Source of the DNA: Enterococcus phoeniculicola ATCC BAA-412
Lineage (GTDB): Bacteria; Bacillota; Bacilli; Lactobacillales; Enterococcaceae
DNA: 64,000 nucleotides
Direction: 5' to 3'
Assembly (NCBI RefSeq): GCF_000407505.1
Contig: NZ_ASWE01000003.1
Span: 310,001-374,000, forward strand
Made by a program: the position numbers and the translations under genes. This document shows positions 1-7,499 of the stretch, piece by piece. The notes below the pieces were generated by a model. It was not told where the DNA came from. It did not search any database and was given only the letters and a program-made list of their open reading frames with translations. How positions within the stretch are numbered: position 1 is the stretch's first letter; every line of letters starts with the position of its first letter.

Positions 1-82
1 TAGAAATAATTCCCGAATAAGTTTCCTTTTGTGATAAGCCTTTTTTTATTCGAATTTCCCGGATTTTCGGGCCAAAATTCAT
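1..82 (-). CDS. Rgg/MutR-type transcriptional regulator, N-terminal fragment
   Basis: Only the first 27 codons are inside the window; the gene continues past base 1. The reverse-strand ATG at 82 is preceded by a good ribosome binding site (GGGAG, about 8 bases upstream). The visible N-terminus starts MNFGPKIREIRIKKG and continues LSQKETYSGIIS, which is the characteristic opening of the XRE-type helix-turn-helix of Rgg/GadR/MutR regulators. Members usually have about 280-300 residues and many respond to short peptides; the peptide-binding part is not visible. It is divergent from the PTS operon at 431, so it might regulate it, but that is inference. Confidence 0.7.
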   Translation of the reverse strand, partial: MNFGPKIREIRIKKGLSQKETYSGIIS

Positions 83-430
83 AGTCGTCACTCCCGTTTT
101 TATAATGTTACGTTTATGGATTTCTTTTGTAAGAATTCATACAAGTATACGTGTTGGAGGGGAGCTTGAGCAAATGAAATCCATTTAAAAAATTTTTTTT
201 CACTGCCTCAAAAAATCAGCTAGTTGAGTTTAATAGAAAAGGGGATTTTTTTACTCTCGTTTTTTTTCTTTTCATTTCTCTTCTTTTCAAAGCCTTTATT
301 TTACAGGGTTTCCATTAGTAGTTTTTTACTCTAAAGCTAGTTTTTTTCTTTCTGTCTCACTTAGTTTTCAAAAAATCAGATGAACGAATTTATTTGTTAA
401 TATAAGTTTATTGAAAGAGGAGGATGAAAA
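83..430. other. Divergent intergenic region between rgg-like gene and PTS operon
   Basis: A 348-bp gap between two divergent genes. It is rich in pyrimidine tracts (about 235-290). I see no convincing CcpA site, hairpin terminator or RAT-like antitermination site. The RBS of the downstream PTS gene (AGAGGAGG) lies at 417-424. A TGTTAATAT stretch near 395-403 could be an extended -10, but I could not pair it with a -35. Confidence 0.4.
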
Positions 431-2095
431 ATGGAAAATTCAATAAAGAAAATGAGTAAAAAAGATCAAATCCTACGAGTTTTTGAAACATTTGGTCGTT
501 CATTTTTGTTACCGGTTTCTGTATTGCCAGCAGCAGGTATTTTAAAAGGAATTGGCTCGGCGTTTACAAATAGCAACACCATTGAAATGCACCCGTGGAT
601 GGCAAATGAGATTTTGCAATTTATTATGGGATTTTTAGATATGTTAGGAAGCGTAGCTTTTAGCAATCTACCGGTGATTTTTGCAGTAGGTGTAGCAGTA
701 GGACTTGCGAAGCAGGAGAAAGGGTCTGCTGCTTTATCAGGGTTGTTAGGGTTCTTAGTATTACATAATACATTACATTTTCTTTTAGAGGTAAGTGGAA
801 AGCTTGTAGATACTAGTGCAGAAAATGCAAGTGAGCTTCTAGCTGCGAGTATGCAAACGTATGTTTTAGGAATTTTAACGATGGATTTAAACGTTTTTGG
901 AGGGATTATTACAGGGGTTGTTGTCTATCTCGTCCATAAGAAAGCGATTAAAGTACAGGTTCCTCAAATTTTTGGATTCTTTAGTGGACCGCGTTTGGTA
1001 CCTATTTTAATTATGCCTGCGATGGCATTAGTTGCAGTTGGCTTCTTCTTTATCTGGCCATTACTTCAACAAGGAATTAATTTATTATCTGTAGCTATTT
1101 TAAAATCAGGGTATGTAGGAACGTTTGCTTATGGTGTGATTGAGCGACTATTGCTTCCATTTGGTTTGCATCATGGATTGAACTGGCCGGTTCGCACAAC
1201 GCCATTAGGTGGGGTGTTTATGATTGATGGGCAAGAGTTTTCAGGAACAGTTAATGCCTATATGGCTGCTTTGACAGGAAAAGGCGCAATTGATCCAATG
1301 ATTACTCGTTTTTCTTCAGGGAAATTTATCTACAATATGTTCGGACTTCCAGGAGCTGCACTAGCTATGTATATGACAGCAAAACCAAAAAATAAAAAAA
1401 TGGTTGGCTCGTTATTACTTGCTGCAGGGCTAACTTCATTTATTACTGGAATTACAGAACCGTTAGAATTTACATTCTTATTTATTGCTCCAGCATTGTA
1501 TGGAATTCATGCACTATTAGCGGGAACAACTATGCTTGTTGCCAATATGGCAGGAGCTGCTTTCTTGACGCCAACAGGGCATGGTCTGATTAATTTTATT
1601 ATTTACGGGGTTCTTCAAGGAACTCGGACAAAGTGGTTCTTATTACCAATTATCGGTATTGCTTGCTTTATCGTCTACTTCCTGGTATTTACGTTTGTTA
1701 TTAAGAAATTTGACTTTAAAACTCCAGGTCGCGAAGATGATCCCACAACGATTACTTTACATGGAAAAGATGAAACACGACAAAAGATGGGCGTGAAAAC
1801 ATTGAAGGACAAAGAAAGAGAAGCAGCAAATCCTGCATCCATGTCTCTTCATGATCAAGCCGTTGAACTGATTGCCGCACATGGTGGACAGGAAAATATA
1901 GAAGCTGTAGATGCTTGTATCACGAGACTTCGGATTAACGTAAAAGATGACTCGATTGTAGATAGCGAAAAGATTAAAACAGATTTATCTGCTTTAGGTT
2001 TTAATAAGTCAGGAATGCAAATGCAGTCAATTTATGGTGGAAGAGCGAATCAATTGAAAGTGGAGATTCAAGAATTATTAGGAATGGTGGAATGA
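431..2095 (+). CDS. PTS sugar transporter, EIICB (glucose/maltose-type)
   Basis: Membrane permease and phosphotransfer subunit of a sugar phosphotransferase system, 554 residues. The EIIC domain occupies roughly residues 15-440, with many hydrophobic segments and the family-typical stretch LPFGLHHGLNWPVRTTP. A C-terminal EIIB domain (about 470-554) carries the phosphorylated cysteine in DACITRLR (Cys496). There is no fused EIIA; this is supplied by the gene at 2863. Order EIIC-EIIB matches the glucose/maltose (PtsG/MalX) branch. The next gene overlaps its stop by four bases, so EIICB, HAD phosphatase and EIIA form one operon. The true substrate cannot be told from sequence alone. Confidence 0.9.
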   Translation: MENSIKKMSKKDQILRVFETFGRSFLLPVSVLPAAGILKGIGSAFTNSNTIEMHPWMANEILQFIMGFLDMLGSVAFSNLPVIFAVGVAVGLAKQEKGSAALSGLLGFLVLHNTLHFLLEVSGKLVDTSAENASELLAASMQTYVLGILTMDLNVFGGIITGVVVYLVHKKAIKVQVPQIFGFFSGPRLVPILIMPAMALVAVGFFFIWPLLQQGINLLSVAILKSGYVGTFAYGVIERLLLPFGLHHGLNWPVRTTPLGGVFMIDGQEFSGTVNAYMAALTGKGAIDPMITRFSSGKFIYNMFGLPGAALAMYMTAKPKNKKMVGSLLLAAGLTSFITGITEPLEFTFLFIAPALYGIHALLAGTTMLVANMAGAAFLTPTGHGLINFIIYGVLQGTRTKWFLLPIIGIACFIVYFLVFTFVIKKFDFKTPGREDDPTTITLHGKDETRQKMGVKTLKDKEREAANPASMSLHDQAVELIAAHGGQENIEAVDACITRLRINVKDDSIVDSEKIKTDLSALGFNKSGMQMQSIYGGRANQLKVEIQELLGMVE

Positions 2096-2859
2096 TCAGC
2101 ATGGCAAAAGAAAGAATTTTGATCACTGATCTTGATGGAACCTTTGTAAAAGACTCAATTAAAGTAATCGATGAAGACAAAGAGTCAATTCAAGCATTAA
2201 AAAAGACAATGAAGATTGGGATTGCTACTGGGCGTTCAATTAAAGAAATTAACTTCATCGAAAATCAAGCAAAGATAAAAGCCGATGTCTTGATAGGGTT
2301 TAATGGGGCTGTAGTGGAGATTGATGGAAAACGTATATTTGAAGAGGCGATTCAAAAAGAATCATTAGAAAAAGTTTTAGCCTATATTGAAGAACAGGAA
2401 ATTATTTTTGATGCACTTGATGGAGAAAAACGGATTGGCACACATCGGTCTGATGAAAAATCTAAGCTGTGGAATATGGAGCTTGTTGAGCCTGAAAATG
2501 TATTTGACAGCTTACTAACTAAGAAAATTTATAAGATTAATGTCCGTCCGGAAAAAGGGGAGAGCGATAAGATTCTTTCTCAACTACAACGTACATTTCC
2601 TGAGCTTGCTATTTGCAAAAGCGGTGAACAGAGAATTGAAATTACTCCCCCGGGCATTACAAAAGGGAATGCCATTGAAGCCTTAAAGGAAAAATTTGAT
2701 TTGACAGTTATCTCTGTAGGGGATTCTGAAAATGACATAAGTATGTTCGATGTTTCAGATCATTCGTTTTGCATGTCTCATGCGGCGGATTCAGTAAAAA
2801 AACGAGCAAAAAAAATTATTAACGATTTCCATGAAGTAAATCAATGGGTAGGAGGATAA
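2092..2859 (+). CDS. Cof-type HAD-superfamily phosphatase
   Basis: A 255-residue haloacid-dehalogenase hydrolase of the Cof/YbiV type. Motif I is DLDGTF near residue 14 and the C-terminal acidic motif is GDSENDISMF; the usual cap domain lies between. The ATG at 2092 overlaps the stop codon of the EIICB gene (ATGA); a second ATG at 2101 is also possible. Its position between EIICB and EIIA strongly suggests that it dephosphorylates the sugar phosphate brought in by this PTS, but the substrate is an inference. Confidence 0.85.
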   Translation: MISMAKERILITDLDGTFVKDSIKVIDEDKESIQALKKTMKIGIATGRSIKEINFIENQAKIKADVLIGFNGAVVEIDGKRIFEEAIQKESLEKVLAYIEEQEIIFDALDGEKRIGTHRSDEKSKLWNMELVEPENVFDSLLTKKIYKINVRPEKGESDKILSQLQRTFPELAICKSGEQRIEITPPGITKGNAIEALKEKFDLTVISVGDSENDISMFDVSDHSFCMSHAADSVKKRAKKIINDFHEVNQWVGG

Positions 2860-2862
2860 GTG

Positions 2863-3321
2863 ATGTTTTTTTCAAAGAAAAATCGTATTTATGCACCTGT
2901 AGCTGGAACGTTCGTCCCACTAAAAGAAGTGAATGATCCAGTCTTTGCACAAGGTATGATGGGAGACGGTGTCGCGGTTGAGCCAAAAGAAACGCATATA
3001 CTTAGCCCGGTTGATGGTACAGTAACCATGATTTCTGAGCAACAGCATGGAATAGGGATTCAAATGGAGGATGGTACAGATCTTTTGATTCATATGGGGA
3101 TTGACACAGTAGAGCTTGGCGGTACTCCTTTTCTAACTAAGGTAGCCATTGGAGACAAAGTTTCTTCAGGGGATTTGCTTTCTATCATGGATATTGAAGC
3201 AATTCAGTCGTTAGGAAAAGAAACCGTAATTATGCTGATAGCAACAGGAAAACAACTGAGTAAAGTTCAGTTTTCCAGCCGGCGAGAAGTCGAGGCCTCT
3301 TCGGAATTAGCAAGGATTTAA
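2863..3321 (+). CDS. PTS EIIA component, glucose type
   Basis: A 152-residue soluble EIIA of the glucose family (like Crr). The phosphoacceptor histidine sits in LLIHMGIDT (about residue 77) and the partner histidine in QQHGIGI (about 62). It should pass phosphate from HPr to Cys496 of the EIICB encoded at 431. ATG at 2863 is chosen because GGAGG at 2851-2855 lies seven bases upstream; a GTG three bases earlier is the alternative. It is the last gene of the operon. Confidence 0.9.
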   Translation: MFFSKKNRIYAPVAGTFVPLKEVNDPVFAQGMMGDGVAVEPKETHILSPVDGTVTMISEQQHGIGIQMEDGTDLLIHMGIDTVELGGTPFLTKVAIGDKVSSGDLLSIMDIEAIQSLGKETVIMLIATGKQLSKVQFSSRREVEASSELARI

Positions 3322-3474
3322 TTCAAACACGATTTTCGTAAAAAGTGCTAAGATACTATACTTTTAGATAAATATTTATATTTTGCTGAGCCATAGTCGA
3401 ATGATTAGCTGTCATTGATTTTAGAAGAAAAAATAGCAAAGGAATAGAAGGGTTCGCCTATAATTTTTTAATAA

Positions 3475-3528
3475 AACGGATTCAGGCTACTGGCATTAGA
3501 AATAGTGTTTTAGTAGGCTGAATCCGTT
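3475..3528. terminator. Inverted repeat downstream of the PTS operon
   Basis: Arms of 17 bp at 3475-3491 and 3512-3528 pair with a single mismatch around a 20-base loop. On the plus strand the hairpin is followed only by a broken T tract (TTGTTTAATCTT), so it is a modest terminator candidate for the PTS operon. It could equally be a degenerate mobile or regulatory palindrome. Confidence 0.45.
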
Positions 3529-3776
3529 GTTTAATCTTCTTGGCTATCATACAATAGATTTTGATAGCAGACAGGCTATTTATTGATAAGTGCTGAAAGC
3601 TAAGCTATCCAACAGCAAACGAAAGATACGAGTGAAACAGACTTTTAACGCTTATTTTTTGAAACAGATGCAGATACTTGAACATTTAGCGAACCGGGAA
3701 TCGAAAAAATAAAGAAAGTTTAGCTTGGTGTAGAAATGGGTATATTTTTGCGATAACTTTCTTTTAGGTACGAGAG

Positions 3777-3812
3777 CAAAAAAAGACCCTTCTTAATCGG
3801 AGGGTCTTTTCT
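3777..3812. terminator. Bidirectional rho-independent terminator left of the invertible segment
   Basis: A perfect 10-bp stem, AAAAGACCCT at 3781-3790 with AGGGTCTTTT at 3801-3810. There is an A tract before it and a T tract after it, so it can stop transcription in both directions. It lies about 80 bp left of the left recombination site and would stop leftward transcripts from the promoter at 3962-3997 in the present orientation. Confidence 0.8.
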
Positions 3813-3830
3813 GTATTTAAGTAAATTAAA

Positions 3831-3872
3831 AAGTAATGAGAATGTTTAGAGATGTTCTCGTTGCTTTTTTTA
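3831..3872 (+). terminator. Second rho-independent terminator
   Basis: Stem AATGAGAA at 3835-3842 with TTCTCGTT at 3855-3862 (one G-T pair), followed closely by a seven-T run. It would stop rightward transcription before the left recombination site, insulating the segment from PTS-operon read-through. Confidence 0.6.
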
Positions 3873-3888
3873 TTTATGTGAAAAATAT

Positions 3889-3917
3889 ATTTCTTGGAAG
3901 AATCAATTCCAAGAAAT
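3889..3917. repeat. Left core-type recombination site (inverted with respect to 5405-5433)
   Basis: A perfect dyad: ATTTCTTGGAA at 3889-3899, seven-base spacer GAATCAA at 3900-3906, TTCCAAGAAAT at 3907-3917. Two roughly 11-bp binding sites around a 6-8 bp crossover region is the usual form of a tyrosine-recombinase core site. Its reverse complement matches the site at 5407-5431 in 24 of 25 bases, including the whole spacer. The two sites are in opposite orientation and enclose the recombinase gene. Confidence 0.75.
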
Positions 3918-3961
3918 TCCATTCTTTAAAGCAAGAAATGAGACGTATCCAAGCATAGTCT

Positions 3962-3997
3962 TACATTCAGAATACTGAATTCGTTAAAAAATGTCAA
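3962..3997 (-). promoter_or_regulatory. Outward-facing promoter inside the putative invertible segment
   Basis: On the minus strand, a perfect -35 TTGACA (3997-3992) is followed by a 17-bp spacer and TATTCT as -10 (3974-3969), giving a predicted start near 3962. It reads left across the core site at 3889-3917 into the bidirectional terminator at 3777-3812; no minus-strand gene lies there. The -10 sits in a short palindrome (ATTCAG-AATA-CTGAAT, 3965-3980), a possible operator. Inversion of the segment would make this promoter read into the pilus genes. Confidence 0.65.
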
Positions 3998-4082
3998 ACG
4001 TTTTTTTAAAAGTTTGAGCGTATAAATGAGTATAGGTCGTTTGTTGTTACTTTTTTTTAATAAAAAACATCTTAGTTTTTTT

Positions 4083-4101
4083 AGCCGTCAAATAAGCCGT
4101 C
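4083..4101 (+). repeat. Direct repeat copy 1, candidate arm-type integrase site
   Basis: AGCCGTCAAATAAGCCGTC, made of two AGCCGTC heptamers with a 12-bp period. The identical 19 bases occur again at 5346-5364 downstream of the recombinase. Paired direct heptamers resemble the arm-type (DR2) sites bound by the N-terminal domain of Tn916-type integrases. This copy lies in the recombinase leader, so binding could also autoregulate it. Confidence 0.65.
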
Positions 4102-4120
4102 AATGAAAGGAATGAAATGT

Positions 4121-5215
4121 GTGGCACGCAGAGGAGAAAATATTTATAAACGAAAAGATGGACGATGGGAAGGACGATATATACGAGGTCGCCGGTTGAA
4201 CAACCAAATCTATTATGGTTATGTCTATGCAAAGACTTTTCATGACGTGAGAGAAAAACTTGCGGAAAAGAAAAGGCTGTATAAAAATTCCCCACTTTCT
4301 TCCAATGAAATGAATGGAACAGTTTCTCAATGGATTGAAACGTGGCTTTCAGAGGAGCTAACATTTCAAGTTAAGCCCTCTACGTACTCTAGTTACAGAT
4401 ATAAGTTAAAAAAATATGTATTGCCGTATTTAGGGGAGCTTCCTGTAAAAAAAATCACCAAACAAACGATTCAGCAGTTAATTAATCAACTCACAGAGGC
4501 GGGGCTTTCTGTCACAACCATTCGTACATCCATACAGATTTTTAAGCGTGCCTTTATTCGTACAGATGAAGTAAATCATCTGTACGCAACGGTTTTTCAT
4601 GGCCTTCATTATCCATTTTCCATTAAAAAGAAAATTCGAGCACTTTCCAAAAAAGAACAAATGCAATTGGAGCAAGAAGCAGAAAATACTGAAAATGGCT
4701 TACCTGCCCTATTGGCGTTACACACAGGACTTAGAATTGGTGAGATTAGTGCGTTGAAATGGACAGACATCAACTTTGAGAAGAAAGAACTAACGGTTAC
4801 CCGTACCTTGCAGCGAATATTTAGTAAAAATCACTCATCAAAAACTGAAATTTGTGAGGATATGGTGAAAAGTGCTGCCTCTTATCGGATAATCCCACTA
4901 AATAATAAAATTTTAACACTTTTAAAGAAACAAAAAAGTAAACAAACCAGCGACTATGTTGTTGGCAAAACCGGGCATTTTTTTGAACCCCGAACCCTGA
5001 CATACCAGTTTAAAAAGATAACATGCGCATTAAACCTGCAAAATATTCACTTCCATCAGCTCCGTCATACATTTGCTACCCGTTTATTAGAAATGGGTGC
5101 AGACATTGCATCAGTTAGTTCGCTGCTGGGCCATCAATCAGTAAAAATGACGTTGGATATTTATATTGATTCGTTAATGGCTCAACGAAAGAAGTGGATT
5201 AACAAGCTAGCCTAG
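4121..5215 (+). CDS. Tyrosine recombinase (Tn916 Int-like)
   Basis: A complete 364-residue site-specific recombinase. The N-terminus (RRGENIYKRKDGRWEGRY) is the AP2-like arm-DNA-binding domain, followed by a SAM-like core-binding domain (about 65-160) and the catalytic domain. Catalytic residues, counted from the GTG at 4121, are Arg205 (HTGLRIGE), His312 and Arg315 (HQLRHTF), His338 (LLGHQS) and nucleophile Tyr348 (TLDIYID). GTG 4121 is preferred because AAAGGA lies about nine bases upstream; an ATG at 4103 is in frame. No excisionase or other element gene is nearby. Flanking inverted core sites and direct repeats suggest it inverts its own segment rather than moving an element. Confidence 0.9.
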   Translation: MARRGENIYKRKDGRWEGRYIRGRRLNNQIYYGYVYAKTFHDVREKLAEKKRLYKNSPLSSNEMNGTVSQWIETWLSEELTFQVKPSTYSSYRYKLKKYVLPYLGELPVKKITKQTIQQLINQLTEAGLSVTTIRTSIQIFKRAFIRTDEVNHLYATVFHGLHYPFSIKKKIRALSKKEQMQLEQEAENTENGLPALLALHTGLRIGEISALKWTDINFEKKELTVTRTLQRIFSKNHSSKTEICEDMVKSAASYRIIPLNNKILTLLKKQKSKQTSDYVVGKTGHFFEPRTLTYQFKKITCALNLQNIHFHQLRHTFATRLLEMGADIASVSSLLGHQSVKMTLDIYIDSLMAQRKKWINKLA

Positions 5216-5345
5216 CAAATAAGCTGTAGTAATAAATTGGTGATTTTTGTGAAATGCATAGAATCACAGGTTTAAAATAACTATTGTTTTTCCGTGGTGC
5301 AGTAAGGTCCTCATTTATGATTCATTCTTACATAAAATAGTTATA

Positions 5346-5364
5346 AGCCGTCAAATAAGCCGTC
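5346..5364 (+). repeat. Direct repeat copy 2, candidate arm-type integrase site
   Basis: Exact copy of the 19-bp sequence at 4083-4101, in the same orientation, about 130 bp after the recombinase stop codon and 41 bp before the right core site. I see no third copy in the window, so this is probably not the far end of a larger integrated island. Confidence 0.65.
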
Positions 5365-5404
5365 TAGTTGTTTGTTTCCTTTGTTTCTCGGACATTCTCT
5401 GACT

Positions 5405-5433
5405 GATTCTTGGAATTGATTCTTCTAAGAATC
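5405..5433. repeat. Right core-type recombination site
   Basis: GATTCTTGGAA at 5405-5415, spacer TTGATTC at 5416-5422, TTCTAAGAATC at 5423-5433. The arms are inverted repeats with one mismatch. The spacer is the exact reverse complement of that in the left site at 3889-3917. Strand exchange between two such inverted sites would invert the roughly 1.5 kb between them. Confidence 0.72.
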
Positions 5434-5757
5434 AATTTGAAAGTTATTTCATACTTTAACAATAGTGATAATTCCAAATTTATCAAGATTTATGTGGGGA
5501 TATAGTCATTTTGATAACAATAGTCTAATAAATATGCAGAAATGGAGGTCTGAGAACTTTTTCAGATAAGAAGGGATGATCTCAAGAAAGTAAATGGGAA
5601 ACGATAATTATAGAGATTCATGTATGAGGGAAAAAGTCTAATGGGGAATGAATTGTGAATTGTAAGTCAATTTAATGAAAAAGAATACATACGATTCTAG
5701 TGTTGTCCATAAGTAAATTAGGTTACTTATTAAAAAGTTAAACAAGGGAGCATAAAG
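5434..5757 (+). promoter_or_regulatory. Leader of the pilus operon
   Basis: About 325 bp between the right core site and the first pilin. I find no promoter here as good as the one at 3962-3997. An 8-bp perfect dyad, ATAAGTAA at 5709-5716 and TTACTTAT at 5723-5730, lies about 28 bp before the start codon and may be an operator or leader hairpin. The RBS AAGGGAG is at 5744-5750. There is no clear terminator between the recombinase gene and the pilin gene. Confidence 0.5.
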
Positions 5758-7470
5758 ATGAAAAATAAAAAGAAAAACATACTCACAAAAGTAGTCGTTG
5801 CGACGACTTTATTTACCGCAGTTGGATTTGTACCAGTAGGAAGTGTATTAGAAGCCTATGCCGCAGATGAGCTTGTTTCAGCGGATGCAGTCGCAGATAC
5901 GACTTCGTCACGTTCAGTTACTTTATGGAAATATCAAGTAAAGGATGCGTCAGAGTTAGGGGATCGTGGAGATGGAACCTTTGATCCTACCGTAGATAAA
6001 GACGTGATTCCAGGAATTAAATTTAAAGTGCAGCGCGTTACACCAATCGTTGGTGGAACCTCATTAACGAATCCAAGAGAACAAAAAGAAGGAACAGATT
6101 ATACCATTGATGCAGGCTTTACGGAACAAACGATTACCACTGATGCTTCTGGGAAAGCGGTACTTGATTTGGGTGTTGGACGTACCAATGATGGAGTTTA
6201 TCTGATTACAGAGTTGCCTGATGATCGGACAGATTTAACGTCAACTGATGGCAAAAAAGTCGAAACGCCTGCGGATCCATTCTTTGTCTATGTTCCTCAA
6301 ACAGATCGCAAAGATACAGGGAAATTAATCTATGACGTACAAGTCCAACCAAAGAACATTTTGGAAAGTTTGGTGAATCCGGACAAAACGATCGAAAATG
6401 ACAAGGGACATTCGGTACAAGCTGGACAAGATTTTGAGTGGGAATTGGCGGCAAAAATTCCAGCAGGACTTTGGCAAGTAGCATCACAAGCTGGAGAAAT
6501 TGATATTTATGATGCGGCTGGCAATATTACTGGTACCTACACTATGGTAAAAGGCCAACCGATTGTTATTACAGATGACACAGGGGTGTTACAACCAAAC
6601 TTCTCCATGACAGATAAACTAGATAGTCAATTAACTTACAACGATGGCAGTGCCAAGGTTCAAGTGAAAAAAGGGGATGCAGGTGCTTGGGAAGACTTAG
6701 CAACAGGCGATTACACGGTTTCCTTTGATGCGGCAACCAACACGTTGAAAACGACGTTAACAGAGGCTGGGCTAACAAAAGTTGGCACAACTTCAAATGG
6801 GTACACAGATATTCAAACAATTTTTACCACAAAAGTTGCAGAGGGCTGGAATGGGATTCTAGATAATAACTTCACCATTAACTATCAAATTCCAGGACAA
6901 AAACCAAAAACAGTGACGCCTCCAGAAGAAGAAAAACCAAAATTTTATACAGGTGGTTTTGATATCGAGAAAACGGGAGAAGACACCAAAGCTGTATTAG
7001 CTGGCGCAGAATTCATGATTGCCTTGACAAAAGCAGATGCAGAAGCAGGGAAGTTCTTAGCCAGTGATGGGAAAGCCTATGACAAAGGGGCAACCTTGCC
7101 AACAGGTGTGACGTTCCAATTAGCTACATCGGATGCATCAGGTCGCGCAGAATTTAATGGGCTGGCACTTGATTGGGAAGATAAAAATGGGGATAAACTT
7201 GTTCAGGAAGAGGAAGTCAGCCGCAGTTATTGGGTAGTGGAAACCAAAGCACCAGAAGGCTATGAATTATTAAAAGAGCCTGTAGAAGTGAAAGTAGACT
7301 TATCTACAGCGGATAATACATTGGTCGAATTGGATATTGTTGATAAACCAAAAACCGACTTGCCATTTACAGGGGGCGAAGGAACGACGTTACTGATTGC
7401 AATTGCCTTGGGTGCGATTACGATAGGAACTGCAGCGATTGCCATTGATAAAAAACGTCGGAAAGCCTAA
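5758..7470 (+). CDS. Major (backbone) pilin, LPFTG sortase substrate
   Basis: A 570-residue secreted pilin. It has a signal peptide ending near AYAADE (about 36), a pilin motif VQPKN (196-200; Lys199 is the likely sortase-joined residue), and an E-box YWVVETKAPEGYE in the last Ig-like domain, which marks an isopeptide-forming SpaA/Cna-B fold. The sorting signal is LPFTG (535-539), followed by a hydrophobic helix and KKRRKA. A loop DKNGDKLVQEEE looks like a calcium-binding EF-hand. The combination of pilin motif, E-box and sorting signal identifies the polymerising shaft subunit. It is the first gene of the pilus operon. Confidence 0.9.
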   Translation: MKNKKKNILTKVVVATTLFTAVGFVPVGSVLEAYAADELVSADAVADTTSSRSVTLWKYQVKDASELGDRGDGTFDPTVDKDVIPGIKFKVQRVTPIVGGTSLTNPREQKEGTDYTIDAGFTEQTITTDASGKAVLDLGVGRTNDGVYLITELPDDRTDLTSTDGKKVETPADPFFVYVPQTDRKDTGKLIYDVQVQPKNILESLVNPDKTIENDKGHSVQAGQDFEWELAAKIPAGLWQVASQAGEIDIYDAAGNITGTYTMVKGQPIVITDDTGVLQPNFSMTDKLDSQLTYNDGSAKVQVKKGDAGAWEDLATGDYTVSFDAATNTLKTTLTEAGLTKVGTTSNGYTDIQTIFTTKVAEGWNGILDNNFTINYQIPGQKPKTVTPPEEEKPKFYTGGFDIEKTGEDTKAVLAGAEFMIALTKADAEAGKFLASDGKAYDKGATLPTGVTFQLATSDASGRAEFNGLALDWEDKNGDKLVQEEEVSRSYWVVETKAPEGYELLKEPVEVKVDLSTADNTLVELDIVDKPKTDLPFTGGEGTTLLIAIALGAITIGTAAIAIDKKRRKA

Positions 7471-7499
7471 TGGATGATGCATGAAAGGATGGGTAGACG

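Noticed and set aside
4083-5364. 19-bp direct repeats as attL/attR of an integrated island covering the pilus genes
   Set aside because: Both copies lie close to the recombinase gene; no copy is found to the right of the pilus cluster, and no tRNA or other usual target gene is present. Arm-type binding sites fit better.
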